A stretch of DNA of 64,000 nt. It comes from Liolophura sinensis (lineage: Eukaryota; Mollusca; Polyplacophora; Chitonida; Chitonidae). Below are positions 37,226 to 49,408 of this stretch, one piece after another. The position numbers and the translations under genes were made by a program. Numbering within the stretch: the first letter of the stretch is position 1; each line of letters begins with the position of its first letter. Location of the stretch: assembly GCF_032854445.1 (NCBI RefSeq), contig NC_088304.1, forward strand, positions 29,335,732-29,399,731. The letters run 5' to 3'. The notes under the pieces were generated by a model that made no database searches, had not been told where the DNA came from, and was given only the letters and a program-made list of their open reading frames with translations.

Positions 37226-38367
37226 TAGGGCTCCAAAGTATTCAACGTCATTGAAAAATCAATCATCTTCAACATCGCATTCTTTATGTACGTTGCTTGG
37301 ACGGCTGTAAGGCTTTATGTCGTCTTGCATTCAGTGCCAGTGTTAACAGGCAGGATGTCACTTGAAACATTTTACCGACCTACTGACCGACCGGCAGAGA
37401 GAACGAAAGGTTTGGAGAGCTCCTTTTGCCGAAGTTGAAAATGCATGGCCTGCGTTGATGCTGTTCTGGTTCTAAATCCAGAACTAATGAGACGCCACAA
37501 AGAGTTTTGTTGTTAAAATTAGCCACGCTTTCCGTTTGTTAGTTAATTATGCTGGTGAGACAAAAGCAAGGTACGTGTCTGGTTTATAAACTTTTGGTGT
37601 AGAGGGGCAATACCATTCTGCACCATCAGTCCTTCAGCTATTACACAATGCCTGTTACGCTGTGAACTGGTTTTCATCTGCTCACAACACGCCAGGCCTC
37701 AGCTGCTAGCTGTACACTGTAACGGGAAGAACGCTGGTAGAGTTATGTAAGTTGACGCCGGGTGCACGGACGTACACAACACACGTACACAACACATGTA
37801 CAGATATAATTAACACGTACATAGGAACACAACACACGTACTCATTTACAACGCACATGTACACGAAACATATATATACATGTACACACACTTCAGCACG
37901 TTTTCTTTTTCTGTAACGTATTAAGTATAGTGTGCAAGATTGCATAAAACACTCGTCTAAAGTCAAACGCCATTTTTTATCTTCAAAAACGTGGAAGGTT
38001 TGTGATCACAAGGCTGACACATTTGAAGCAGTCATTTATTAGGCACTAAAGTCCGCTGTGAATATGGTACTTGTGCGATGGAGTTCATTTTTATAGCGGA
38101 TTTCCAGAAAACAAGCCACCTACCTTTCCTAATTGTCACAGTAATTCTTACCCACAGAGATCTCAAAGTATCTACCATATATGTGGGTGTCAACGTCAAA
38201 TAAATCAAACAATTTTAAAGCGCTCTTATACAAGCACTGCTGACAACTGTCCTGTGAAGGGACAGTGAAAGAAATGGTAACAGTGGAAAGCATATAACAC
38301 GCGTAAAATATGTCGGTTGAAGAGGTGTGCTCTTGATCGTTTCTGAAATATGCCGCTGTTTGTGTAA

Positions 38368-38618
38368 AACTGTACTCGTTACCTCAGCGTGACATTGTAC
38401 TCGTCACCTCGGCGTAACATTGTACTCTTCCCCTCAGCGTAGCACTGTACTCGTCACCTCGGCGAAGCACGGTACTCGTCGCCTCAGCGTAGCACTGTAC
38501 TCATCACCTCAGCCTAACACTATACTCGTCACTTCCGTCTAACACAGTATTCGTCACCTCAGCCTAACTGTACTCGTCACCTGAGCCTAACACTGTACTC
38601 ATCACCCCAGCGTAACAG
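38368..38618. repeat. 25-bp minisatellite, about 10 copies
   Basis: The unit is ACTGTACTCGTCACCTCAGC then GTAAC, with point variants and one shortened copy. Confidence 0.85.
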
Positions 38619-39967
38619 CACAGAATGGTGTGTTTTTCCACAGCTTGGAACCGACTAATTTAGGAGGGAAATTGTTCCTGGTTCCTTATTAGGCCTCAGA
38701 CATTTGATATGGATATGATGAGCTCTCTTAGACCCATCTGCAAACTCTTCCAAACTGCAGGTGTTCTTGTCTAAAAGTCTTTGCCAAATACCTGTTTAAA
38801 TCATGGCCCTTGTTTTGCAGAACTGTTTAGCTTTGTAGAACTGTTTAACTCTGTAGTGGTTTGGGGATACAATTAATTAGTGACTTGGTTTTTGCATAAA
38901 TGGAAGCGAAGAACAGTTAGCATTTATGATTTCAAAAGCTGCCAGTATCCTTTCATTCCAAATACGGGGTTAATTTATTGTACTTAACGTATTATAATTA
39001 ATACTTTATAGCAAGGTCTATTTGTACATTTCTTTATTTTTGGGAATACAATTTTTTATATATTCCAAACCCTTCTACGAAATAGCAAAGTCATATTATT
39101 TGTTGTCATTTCTTTAAAATGTGTAGAGTAGGTAGAATAATCAGCGATAAGAGGATGAACACCAGTCCAGTCCTTTAGCTTCCGGTATACATGTAGCTGT
39201 AGGCGCATTGTACAGAGATAAAAATAAGCTTGCCTGACTTTTTTAATTGATAAACTCTGTTGTAGCCATCCTATTGTTTACGGCACAACGTAACGGTATA
39301 TAGCTGCCGTCATCAGCGTAAAGTAACACAAACAGCCCGTAGCTATTGTAGTGGTTGTGTTCGGTGCGTGTGTGGTCTGTGAAAGTGGATGATGTTTTGG
39401 TCCTATTTAAACAATCACCGTTAGCTGATTGCCAGAACAAAGCGGCTTGTCCCTGGATAAGTGAACACTAACTTAACCGATCCTGCGCACAGAGTAACAG
39501 CTGCAACTCTCCATTATCTCACTGTTCTGGAAGAGTTTTACACGAAAAATCGAGATATACCACAGACATGGAAAATATTCCAAGAAGAAATGATTGGTAT
39601 ACAGCGCAATAGACTGGCGTGGAAATGTCCGTTGAGCGATGGGCTAACCGGTGGTTATACAAGGCACAGATCTTGTTAAAAAATTTTGATGGCCACTCTT
39701 TATCGTGAATGGCAGAAAGCCTGAAATATTCACACACACACACAGTCCGGTAACAACTTATAAAATGTAAGATGCATGAATGCTTATTTCAGATGAGAAG
39801 GCTAAATTTTAAAGACATAGATGGGTGTACTTTAGCAGGCTACAAATAACACCATGCCTCAGATATATCTATCACGTTCGGAACACATCTCATAAATAGC
39901 GTATTCAAAGGGCGTTTCAGTTAGTAACAAGTTTAAAGTACAGACTACGTACATTTATATACATTTT

Positions 39968-40330
39968 TAGTTCCGATATCTAAATAGGGAGATTTCTGTA
40001 GGTGGCACGTGTATTAGTCATGGACAGTATACCAATATCCCTTTTCCATTATATCCAGCATTGTTGCTATTTTGGTTCTCATGTATTTTTAAGCATATTT
40101 TATTCAAGAATTCAGTACCTCAGAAATCGCAGGCATTTTACATGGAACAACCCCATAACGATATTTTACTTACTCTTCAGTTCCAGTATCAAAATATGAG
40201 GACTTCTGATCAACAATACACGGGTATTAGTCATAATCAATACCAATCGTTCTACTGAGCTATACCAAGCATCGCAGCTGTTTTGGTTCCAACGTTTTTG
40301 GGTTTAAACGTATCTTATTCACGTGTATTC
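39968..40330. repeat. Diverged tandem duplication of about 210 bp
   Basis: 39968-40176 and 40177-40330 share AGTTCC.GTATC, CACG.GTATTAGTCAT, GC.GTTTTGGTTC and the closing CTTATTC. The second copy has small deletions. Confidence 0.6.
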
Positions 40331-42654
40331 AAAAACATAGAATAAGGACCAATCTCAACCCAACGTTTAGAACTTCATTCGCTGGATAGCTAAAACAAAT
40401 TGCTGCCTTGATGCAAATCACTCTGTGGAATGAAGACATCATCCAGATCTTGTCTATGTATGTATGTTTTCAAACTGTGTCAACCTTTACAAACAATCAG
40501 GTGACAGCACATGCTGATAGCATAATTTCATTGCATAGCTTTTAATCGTTATCACACTAAAATCGGTTTGTAATTAGTTCAGTTCCTCTCCAAGCCTGCA
40601 GAAGTTCACGACGTACTGGAATATGCAGCTATGGAGCAAATTGCACATAGCCATTTCTGATATAAAACAAAATTTTAATCCTCGATCATCACAATAAATA
40701 GTTGACAAATTCACACATTTTTTCTTAACTTCTTCCATATTTTGGTCAATATTTTCTAGAACCCCAAATAAACCCTAATTTCGTATATTTCAAATTTTTG
40801 ACATCAGCAGGGAGTGACATTTTGGGAATGGCACCTGACCTATTTTGGTCTCTTATCTGATACAATCTTTTAAATTCGGAACTTCTTTCGAACATGTATA
40901 TAGGCGTGCTTGGTGCAAACTCGGTGGAGGTTGGCGCGACCACAGTTTGTCAGTGCACATTCTGAAGCCAACTTGTACTGTTGTTACCTTCGTTATTTCG
41001 CAGTTAATTCCCACCAACTATGAACTGTGGAGATGAACTGCCGTTCAAGCCTGCCGTCGCGCTTCTACCCGCGTGTATTTATCGCTCATTGTATCAGGAT
41101 AATGAAGGTCTTACTACTCCCCTTAACTTCCTGTTAATGAGTCAAAAGGAAATTGCTCCAGAGTGTTTTGGTTCCGTGGCCTGCTGCGTATTAACAAATT
41201 GCTGAACAAAACAACTCTTATTGGGCGAAAAAGGAGTGAGCCGGTGCTCTGATCAGTGGTAAGGTTCCCAATTCGGAACGTACACGGGGCACTACGCATC
41301 GGTTCAGTTCCTGCTTTATGCATGCAATTTCTCCAGCTCTTACTCCTCGTGGAGCTTTTGGGGTATAACTTATCAAGTGAGACAGCCTGACTTCCACCAA
41401 TATTACAAAACATGCCATGTCGGTCGGCCACCGACCACCATAGTGTATTTTTATATTTAGCTATAGGAGTGAAAATTCCTCCAGTATGGCTATTAACATT
41501 AGCCAATTAAATGAACAGTTTACCGACTGTTTTCACTTTACAACGAAACATTAAAAGGGCGTGTATGAAGCCTTGTTCTCATACATTGGGTGAAGGACAA
41601 ACGGTGGACCTTCGACGATACAACGTCACCGGTGGAGGGACCCATGACTGTTTGAAAACCAGGCTTATCTGCGTACTGAATCGCCACAGTAAATCTGTTA
41701 TCCGGATATTACCGTTTTTCTAATTATGTAATTCATATCGTTATAAAATTAAATTCTGTAGAAAAATAATTCGGAATTGTTACCGTGATGAGAGCGTATC
41801 GCTATGGGTTAGCACCGATGCACCTCCATGGGGTTAGTAAGTGAACTTGTGGTTTCTCGTCAATGTCTCTGAGTTTATTCACAAAATTGGATACACTGGC
41901 GACTCCGATCCCCCTTGATCCGCCCTGCTTGTCAACTTTTTATGGAATCAACAGCTGTTTTCTGAGTGGATACAAGACGTGATGGTTTTAACAGCAATCC
42001 GAAACCTGTTGGCTCTTTTGAGATAGTCTGCAGGTCTTCCCCAAATAGATCGGAACATGGTTCTCGATGGCGCTCTGATGGCAGATGGTCTTTCCCACAG
42101 CTGTCCGTTATTTCTCAAACCTTAAAACACCCAACGCAGGCGTCCGTGTCAGATGATACAACGTTAAAAAATCTTTCATGGTCGCCTTCGCAGTCATATA
42201 AATGTTAGTAGGCGCTCGACTAGATGTAAGAATCTCTTGAAGTGTAGAAAACTATCCAAGCAAGAAACTGTTGGATGCGCAGCTTTTCGAAGGAATCTAA
42301 AATAATTTTTACTTACTGGATATAAGTGACTGCACGGGACCGATTCCTCAAAGCAATTTCTGACTTATGTCACAATTAAAAAAACGACTTTAAACTTATT
42401 TTTGGGCTCGATAATTACAAATTTTCACCACTTCAGAAATGTTATCTGAAGATAATTGCGCCAAAATTTCAACTTGCAGTACCCAAAACTGAGCAAAGTG
42501 TCGAAGGTTTAAATTTTGCCTTAAGTCAGAAAGGGTTTTGTGAAATGGCCATCTGATTACATATAGCATTATGTTTTAGCTGTAGTATTACGAATGACTG
42601 AATCATCAACGGCGTCTTAAACTGTCATGCCCACGCCGCTATGCATCAAGTATT

Positions 42655-42735
42655 TCGTCGGTTTGGCGTGATCCTTTGTCAAATATCATACTGTTTTCGC
42701 TGTTCTGGTTTTATTCTTTATGCTGTAAGTTTTTT
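42655..42735 (+). repeat. Repeat D fragment
   Basis: CATACTGTTTTCGCTGTTCT and GGTTTTATTCTTTATGCTGT, the family's last 80 bases. Confidence 0.6.
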
Positions 42736-42819
42736 TAATAATATGTTCGAACCTATATAATATATTCGTTATAGCCTTACTTGTGAATTACAATTATCTT
42801 GCTAAACTTTTCCATACCA

Positions 42820-43214
42820 GCATGCGTGATGTCTTACTAAAATACCCTGTAATTGGGACCAGGTCCAGCATGCGTGACGTCTTACTAAAATACCCTCTAA
42901 CTGGGACCAGGCCCAGCATGCGTGATGTCTTACTAAAATACCCTGTAATTGGGACCTGGGCCAGCATGCGTGATGTCTTACTAAAATACCCTGTAATTGG
43001 GACCAGGTCCAGCATGCGTGATGTCTTACTAAAATACCCTGTAATTGGGACCAGGTCCAGCATGCGTGATGTCTTACTAATATACCCTGTAATTGGGACC
43101 AGGTCCAGCATGCGTTATGTCTTACTAAAATACCCTGTAATTGGGACCAGGTCCAGCATGCGTGATGTCTTACTAAAATACTCTGTAATTGGGACCTGGG
43201 CCAGCATACGTGAT
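42820..43214. repeat. 48-bp minisatellite, 8 copies
   Basis: The unit starts CAGCATGCGTGATGTCTTAC and ends GGGACCAGGTC. It continues directly into the related 53-bp array. Confidence 0.9.
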
Positions 43215-43855
43215 GTCTTGTGCTACCAAACAACCCTGTATTTGGGACCAGGTCCAGCACACGTGCTGACTTGTGCTACCAAATGACCCTGCCATTGGGA
43301 CCAATTTCAGCACGCGTGATGCCTTGTGCTACCAAACAACACTGTAACTGGGGCCAATTCCAGCACACGTGATGTCTTGTGCTACCAAACAACCCTGTAT
43401 TTGGGACCAGTTCCAGCATACGTGATGTCTTGTGCTGCCAAACAACCTGTATTTGGGACCATTTCCAGCATACGTGATGTCCTGTGCTACCAAACCACAC
43501 TGTAGTTGGGACCAGTTTCAGCATGAGTGATGTCTTGTGCTACCAAACAACCCTGCATTTGGGACCAGTTCCAGCATGCGTGATGCCTTGTGCTACCAAA
43601 CGACCCTGTAGTTGGGACCAGTTCCAGCATACGTGGTGCCTTGTGCTACTTAACGACAATGTAATTGGGACCACTTCCAGCATACCTGATGTCTTGTGCT
43701 ACCAAACAACCCTGTATTTGGGACCAGTTCCAGCATACGTGATGCCTTGTGCTACTTAACGACAATGTAAATGGGAGCAATTCCAGCATGCGTGATGTCT
43801 TGTGCTACCAAACGACCCTGTAATTGGGACCAGTTCCAGCATACGTGATGTTTTG
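43204..43855. repeat. 53-bp minisatellite, about 12 copies, sister of the 48-bp array
   Basis: Same outer parts as the 48-bp unit, but the core TACTAAAATACCC is replaced by TGTGCTACCAAACAACCC. The sequence is more diverged, so this half is older or less homogenised. Confidence 0.88.
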
Positions 43856-43859
43856 GTAT

Positions 43860-46108
43860 ACATAAATACATTACACATCTCTTGCAAAACTTGTCAAAAA
43901 ATGAAGAGATATATTTCACCCAGGACGTTCTGTCTAACCCTTACGGAGAAGCCGTTCACACAAATTTTACACAAATAGAAAATAAAACGTTAGTTCCTGA
44001 TACCTCCAGATGGTAAGAAGAGATTTCTAAACGGATGGCAAAATGGCGACATATGCTAATCCATTTCCCATTTCAAAATTTGAATGAAATATCCGGACAT
44101 TTTAAGATGAATTTTTAAAAAAAATTGTGCTGTGCTATTAACTCGTCTGTCAACAGTGGCGTATTATACATGTCTGTTCTAACTTTCTCACTTTGATTAT
44201 TTGCCCCCCCTCCCCACCCCTCCCAATTCCTCTCCATATATAATTATATTGTTTTTCACAAGTTTTCTTGCCATTTTGAAGCAACAAGATGAAGAGCCTG
44301 GGTGGTTACTAACAGAGCCAACGGTATGATGTGGCCAAAAATGAAAGCACAAAGAGATTTTCAACATTCTTCTGGGGTTTAAAATTGACTACAGTGTTCC
44401 TTGGGTACTAGCGGTCAGTCCGGAAATTATGTAGACAGCTGTGATGACGTCAACGGGGGGTAGGCGTCAAAACAACTGTGTTGGAGGGAGAGCCCGAATT
44501 AGCTATGCCAAGCTGGCCCGGGGTTCTCATTACGTTTGTCGATGACGTCATTTCCAAATACTTCCGGCCATTGACCGAAAATACGCATACAATATAGGGA
44601 TTATTAAGAAATATAAAATACGTTTCAAAAATGATTTTTTTCTTCTTATTTATACGCATACCTTTCTGAGCTAGGCCTGTCTCCTACCTGTCTCTCTCGA
44701 TTTTTATCCAGTATTATTACGATAGATCAATTAAGATGAATATCTGAGATAAATTCGATATCAGAAGTTACAGAGCATTTCTTGCCATACCTATAATGAA
44801 TATATACTTCCATATATAACCGGCTGCAATTTCATGTGATTGTATGTTAAAGGTGATGACAAAAGCATTCTGAGTAATTCTAGACCAGTGGCATCTAATA
44901 ATTTGCTATTACTATCACTGCATTTTTTTTACCTAATTCTGCTTAAGCCATTATGCCAAGGGGCTTGTAATTTCTTGTGTATTGTGAATGTGTCAGCCCT
45001 GTTCTGTACATTATTCTGTACATTGTTCTGTACATTTTTCTCTACATTTCCTCGGCTTTGAACAAGCATATAAACAACAATTCTTCTAGGAAAACATATC
45101 TCGTAAACTTCTTCTGATGGCAAATGAAATCTACACTGTGGGATTGTATTTAACTTAAGTAAAATAAATTACCGCAGCATGGTAATGAACAGCTAAAATT
45201 CGTTTTTGCAAGTCAGTTCATTTTAAAGAACAATGCTCTGATTTCCTTCGTCCTATAGAAACAAAATTCAATAATAATCTTTCGTAATGTACTATCCATT
45301 GAAGTCGACGGGGTGCTCAACTGCTTCGACAGTTTGTATCGTACAGTTAAGAAGTATTTTAACATTGTCATTTACCAATTTACCAGCGTAGTATAAACCA
45401 GCCCCGTACATAAACAAACAGTAGAAGGCGCTGTGTATTAGCTTCCAGTGAAACCGTTTTCTTCGCTGCTATTTGATATACTCTCTGGCTGGGTTTCAGT
45501 TTCAAACCAGATCGCTTGAGCAAATAGTTAACTTTTCCTTGGAAAACAAATGCTTGGTAACAAACTCTGTATGAAACACATTTCACAAGTTGCTGATAAA
45601 CTTTCTCGTATGTAATATAAAATCAGGTATGCACGTCATATGGGTGGAAAAATGTCTGTATGTCCACAAGAGCGTCTTTGAATCTCTTAATTTTCACCAA
45701 GACCCGTAAGAAGAGCGCCGGTGCGAGAGGGGAATTCTGCGTCTCCAAGTCAGATATACAGGTCAGTCCTCTGGTTTCGATGGAACTTACATCGTCTCAC
45801 CAATGTCATGATTACGTTCCACGGAAAGCCACTGTGTTATCCTACTTGAAAAACACAATCTACAATATATCCATTTTAGTATTCATAGGCTTTATTACAG
45901 AAATCTATTCACCTGATTACAATGACAGTCATAATATCAGATTTTACGGTAAAGCTGATGACACAATATCCAAATTTCCTGTTATTGTGTGTTTGGCACC
46001 GGAACAGGTATTCCTTCTGCGTATGTAAAATTATACAACACCAGATAGTCTTATATGACATTCCTACAGGTATAGTATAAGGCATAGCTTTTTTTAGTCA
46101 ACATTTCT
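43860..46108. other. Downstream flank of lysozyme gene
   Basis: Pyrimidine tract CCCCCCCTCCCCACCCCTCC at 44203, a repeat D half copy, and a 122-residue plus frame at 45660-46028 without recognisable motifs. Confidence 0.45.
44845..44990 (+). repeat. Repeat D copy, 5' half
   Basis: TTCTGAGTAATTCTAGACCA, ACCTAATTCTGCTTAAGCCA and GCCAAGGGGCTTGTAATTTC. A 14-bp run (CTGTACATTGTT, 45000-45050) follows it. Confidence 0.75.
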
Positions 46109-46217
46109 ATATTACAGGATATCACTGTATTACAGGATATTCTTATATTACAGGATATTCGTATATTTCAGGACACGCCTTTATTATAGAACATTCCTAT
46201 ATTACAGGGCATTCCTA
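46109..46217. repeat. 18-bp tandem repeat beside lysozyme stop
   Basis: About six degenerate copies of TATATTACAGGATATTCC. The run ends four bases before the lysozyme stop codon, so it forms the gene's 3' UTR. Confidence 0.6.
46181..46186 (-). terminator. Polyadenylation signal of lysozyme gene
   Basis: AATAAA on the minus strand, 35 bases past the stop codon. It falls inside the short 18-bp repeat run at 46109-46217, so the short 3' UTR is itself repetitive. Confidence 0.5.
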
Positions 46218-46220
46218 CAT

Positions 46221-46511
46221 TTATCCATGGTGACACATTGTCTGGAACTGATCGGCATTCCATTTCATCCTAGTGCACACCCCTGGAATCCCCAACTGGT
46301 GACAGTGAGTGTACTGGTAATAGTTCAGGTACTCGGCCGGTACAGAACACCAGTTACCGGCCCTCATGTACTGAGCAGTTTTGTGAGAATACGCCAGATC
46401 TCCCCGATAGACGGCACTGACTAAGGCGATTTTCACGTTAACAGGAAGTCCGCAGAACTGACTTCCGGCGACTGTCTGTGCCCGCGGAATGTAGGTCTTC
46501 GTCAAGTCGTG
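46221..46511 (-). CDS. Lysozyme gene, last exon
   Basis: The acceptor TTGCTTTCAG/CAC is at 46511 and the stop TAA at 46223-46221, giving 96 codons. It begins HDLTKTYIPRAQ and carries the conserved LPVNVKIALVSAVYRGDL and AGNWCSVPAEYL. Five Cys are present, four of them in the last 50 residues, an extension rich enough in Cys to suggest disulfide stabilisation of a secreted enzyme. An AATAAA signal lies at 46186-46181 on the same strand, 35 bases after the stop. Confidence 0.78.
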   Translation of the reverse strand, partial: HDLTKTYIPRAQTVAGSQFCGLPVNVKIALVSAVYRGDLAYSHKTAQYMRAGNWCSVPAEYLNYYQYTHCHQLGIPGVCTRMKWNADQFQTMCHHG

Positions 46512-48243
46512 CTGAAAGCAAAAATATAATTGTCAAGAAGATAACTGAACTTTATCGAAAATCTGCATTGTCTTTCAGAAATATAACTGTACACCAAATA
46601 ACAGTTTTGAGTCTTGGGGCGAGGTGAATAATATGGGTCTAATGTACTGCTAATTATGAAGTCAAGGCATCACAACGTAAACGTAACAAGGATTTCACAA
46701 GCTTTAAAGCTACATACCGGGATCATTATCAAGTGACTAACCACTTTATTTTAAAAAATATAAATGGCGTAAAGTTATAGAAGTTTATCTGTTTATGTAG
46801 AACACATGTCTAACTTTACAGTAACATGATGTTACATCTTACCCCCAAACAGTGACATGCACTGAGCCCTGCTCAGTGACGTGTGGCCGGCGTAGACAGA
46901 GTCAAAGCTTACTCCTGGAAGAACGGTGCTGAACACAGATCGAGCCTCGCTTCTCTTCAGGTTAAATCCAACGCCTGGAAATAGATTATTTCAAATGTAC
47001 AATTATTTATTGATTTATTTATTATGGTTAAGACAATAAAATTAAAAATTGGGTTTTGCGAACTGATTTCACGTTTGGCTATCCTTTAAGGAGGAGAAAA
47101 CATAGACCTTACAGACCAAAGTGTGCAAAACATTAGGAAATAAATGCGTCATATCTTTATTTAGAGCATTATTAAGCAAAGACGATATATACAAAATTGT
47201 GGTCATAAATACGCACCATACAAAAATATTTTCAAATATCCTTTTCTCCTGAAAGAAAAAAGATCGAAGACCATATCTGGAAATAAAATTTCAGGCTCTC
47301 TCATCTGATTTTGGCATCATTTTTATGTTTTCTGTCCCTTTAGGTCGGAGATCAAACGCACTCTGATACCAAGGGAGATAACCTACATATCGTCCAGTCC
47401 ACATAGCTGTTTGAAGGCTGTGCGTCATATGCCGTGTAGCGGATGCCTTCGTACTCGATTAACTTGTTTTCCAGGGCCGCCATTTCAGACGACGTCAGGC
47501 AGGAAGATCCGGCTGGAAAGAGGAAGGTATTTCACCTTAAATATTGGCGCAACAGACATCGTTTTATATGAGTTCAGACATCCAAAAATGTTAACAATGT
47601 GATCTTAATAACAGGCGGTGTGGGAGAAAAAAAGTTACTGTTACACCATAGGAAAATGCCTCCTTTGAATCGCTTTCAGCGATGGGGTATCCGTTGGACA
47701 TATACAATTTTCAACTTTCCAGATAGTCTGGATATTCCGCAGAGATTAAACAGTATTTTTTGTACTATTAGGGCTTACTGGTCACTAACAAATTGGCAAA
47801 CATGAGCCTTTTTCTGTGTGCTTCAGCACCAAGCGGTCAGTTTGTTTTGGCCCACGTCAGGGTGATCATCTCCAACTTCCGGTCCGTGTTACAGAATACA
47901 AGAAACTTGGTGCAAAACAAATACATCAATACCACGATATACCATAATGGTGTCTCAATGGTCTTCCTGTAGATAGAGCATACATTTTACTCTTAACTGG
48001 TAGAAATTTTCCAAAAATCACAATGAGTAATTATATTGATTACTGTTCCCAGATCAATGCGGACGTTTTTCTAAAACTTTTATGAATAGAGTACATCCTA
48101 CCTGAATGACCGCAGATGTCTGACGAATAGCAGCAAACTTTAGAACCAGAGCATCGAGAGGCAACCACCAGACCGTACTTACAACATCCCTCATTGGCTA
48201 CACACCCCACAGCATGATGGGTACCGGAAGTTGTGCCAAGCAA
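46221..48243 (-). CDS. Phage (T4)-type lysozyme with Cys-rich N-terminal module (5' end missing)
   Basis: Four minus-strand exons were assembled by eye: 48243-48102, 47512-47387, 46974-46843 and 46511-46221. Lysozymes of this fold cleave the MurNAc-GlcNAc bond of peptidoglycan; animal copies are usually secreted and act in defence or digestion. The T4 lysozyme active site E11-D20-T26 is matched by Glu in YEGIR, Asp in AYDA and Thr in DWTI, followed by VGFNL (T4: IGIGH region). The C-terminal half has the family pattern LPVNVKIALVSAVYRGDL and YMRAGNW. The signal peptide and initiator Met are not seen, so at least one exon lies above 48.24 kb. Phage-type lysozymes in animals are commonly explained by ancient transfer from bacteria or phage; the introns show this copy is settled in the host. 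The exon 3/4 junction is one base out of phase (separate finding), so the gene could be a recent pseudogene or carry a homopolymer error. Confidence 0.75.
46843..46974 (-). CDS. Lysozyme gene, GFNL exon
   Basis: The acceptor is CTATTTCCAG/GC at 46974 and the donor TTTGGGG/GTAAGA at 46843/46842, 132 bases. It encodes VGFNLKRSEARSVF and later RAQCMSLFG, matching the segment after the active-site Thr in phage-type lysozymes. Only one frame is open through the whole exon. With five G at the donor the exon ends in phase 1; with four it would end in phase 0 and match the next exon. Confidence 0.72.
47387..47512 (-). CDS. Lysozyme gene, catalytic Glu/Asp exon
   Basis: The acceptor is CTCTTTCCAG/CC at 47512 and the donor ATAT/GTAGGT at 47387/47386, giving 126 bases with phase 1 at both ends. 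The peptide holds LIEYEGIRYTAYDA and ends YVDWTI, which lines up with the N-terminal catalytic segment of T4 lysozyme. Joining to the next exon makes a TGC (Cys) codon where relatives usually have Gly in TIGxG, an unusual residue next to the active-site Thr. Confidence 0.75.
48102..48243 (-). CDS. Lysozyme gene, Cys-rich module exon
   Basis: The open frame reads ACC.CAT.CAT.GCT.GTG.GGG.TGT and ends at the donor TCAG/GTAGGA (48102/48101), phase 1. It contains seven Cys in about 32 residues, with paired CC in EGCCKYG and KVCCYSS, ending DICGHS. I do not recognise the module; disulfide-rich modules of this size occur at the N-termini of secreted hydrolases. In-frame TGA and TAG stand just upstream (to 48249), so the exon must begin near 48243, with GATAG/TTG as the only nearby acceptor candidate. 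That acceptor has a poor pyrimidine tract, so the 5' boundary is uncertain. Confidence 0.5.
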
Positions 48244-48657
48244 CTATCACCAGAAGCCGCTGTAATTCATCAAAAGTCAGGCATATATGGAGAAGCTGTG
48301 AGATGTTTTGAGAAGCGCTATTTGTTCGTTGTTCTTGATGTTATGTGTGTTCTAAATAAGGATGTGATGCATGTGTCGTGAATTGATTTGAGTACCGATT
48401 TGTTGTTGATATCCAAATACATTCGTTTAATTTTATTTATTTATGAATGCATGTATATTAAAATAAAAATATAATTTAGGTTGATGGTTGATCTTAGACG
48501 AGACCAGATTTTAGCAGAAACATATTTGTTAAAGATGGGTTACATTCTCATTTAGAACATTATTACGTACAACCAAGAGTTCGTTTCAAGTATTCACCAT
48601 AGAAAAATTAATTTGCAATCTCTTTTTCACTTTAAAGAATCATCGAAAAACGCAATG

Positions 48658-48930
48658 GAGATTTATTTATTTATTATTTTGATTTTTTTATTCCGTACCC
48701 AAGAATATTTAACTTATACGACGGCGACCAGCATTGTGGAGGGGGGAATCGGGCAGGGTCCGGAGGAAACCCACGACCAACCGTAGATTGGTGGCAGACC
48801 TTCCCAGGTACGGCCGAGGAGAAAAACAGCATGAGCTGGACTTGAACTCACAGCGTCCGCATTGGCGGGAGGCACCCTGGTCATTGCCCCCACGCTGGCG
48901 TGCTAACCCCTCGGCCACGGAGGCCACTAC
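48658..48930 (-). mobile_element. Near full-length family A SINE, minus strand
   Basis: The inverse of the tail (TTTATTTATTTATTATTTTG) begins the copy, and the inverse head ends at CCTCGGCCACGGAGGCCAC. Box B inverse GGACTTGAACTCACAG is intact. It lies just upstream of the visible lysozyme exons and may sit in that gene's first intron. Confidence 0.88.
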
Positions 48931-49287
48931 AAACGGAGGAAGTCCTAATAATACCGAGATAATATACATATATCCCCGATCAAATTTATTACTTATTTAT
49001 TTTTTTCATTATTTAATCGATTATTTACATATTGTGCTTTCACCCGCTACTGTAGAATGTTTCATTTATACCACGGCGATCTGTTTTAAGGGTGCATGGA
49101 GGACGCCGGAGTGCTCGAACTAAACCACTGGCCCTTGACAGGTTACTGACGAACTTCCCCACATGTGACTCAGTGATGATCACCAGCTGAATGAGTTAAG
49201 TGAGTGTGTCATGTCGGTGGAAGGTAAGTCATCTCCAACTAAGTTCAGGCAACACTGCATAAAGGGCCATATGATCATCATATATCT

Positions 49288-49408
49288 GTGATCATCGATG
49301 AATTCCATGCAACGCTACATAAAAGACAAGTGATCATCGATGAATTCCATGCAACGCTACATAAAAGACAAGTGATCATCGATGAATTCCATGCAACGCT
49401 ACATAAAG
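49288..49408. repeat. 42-bp tandem repeat, 3 copies
   Basis: The unit starts GTGATCATCGATGAATTCCA and ends CATAAAAGACAA. Copies are nearly identical, so the array is recent. A weaker relative of the unit precedes it at 49250. Confidence 0.9.

Larger units (their letters stand above)
37226..42654. other. No gene recognised, 5.4 kb
   Basis: Contains low-complexity CACGTACA-type sequence (37765-37890), the 25-bp array and the 210-bp duplication. The 127-residue minus frame at 41123-41506 overlaps a second minus frame and has no family features. Confidence 0.45.
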
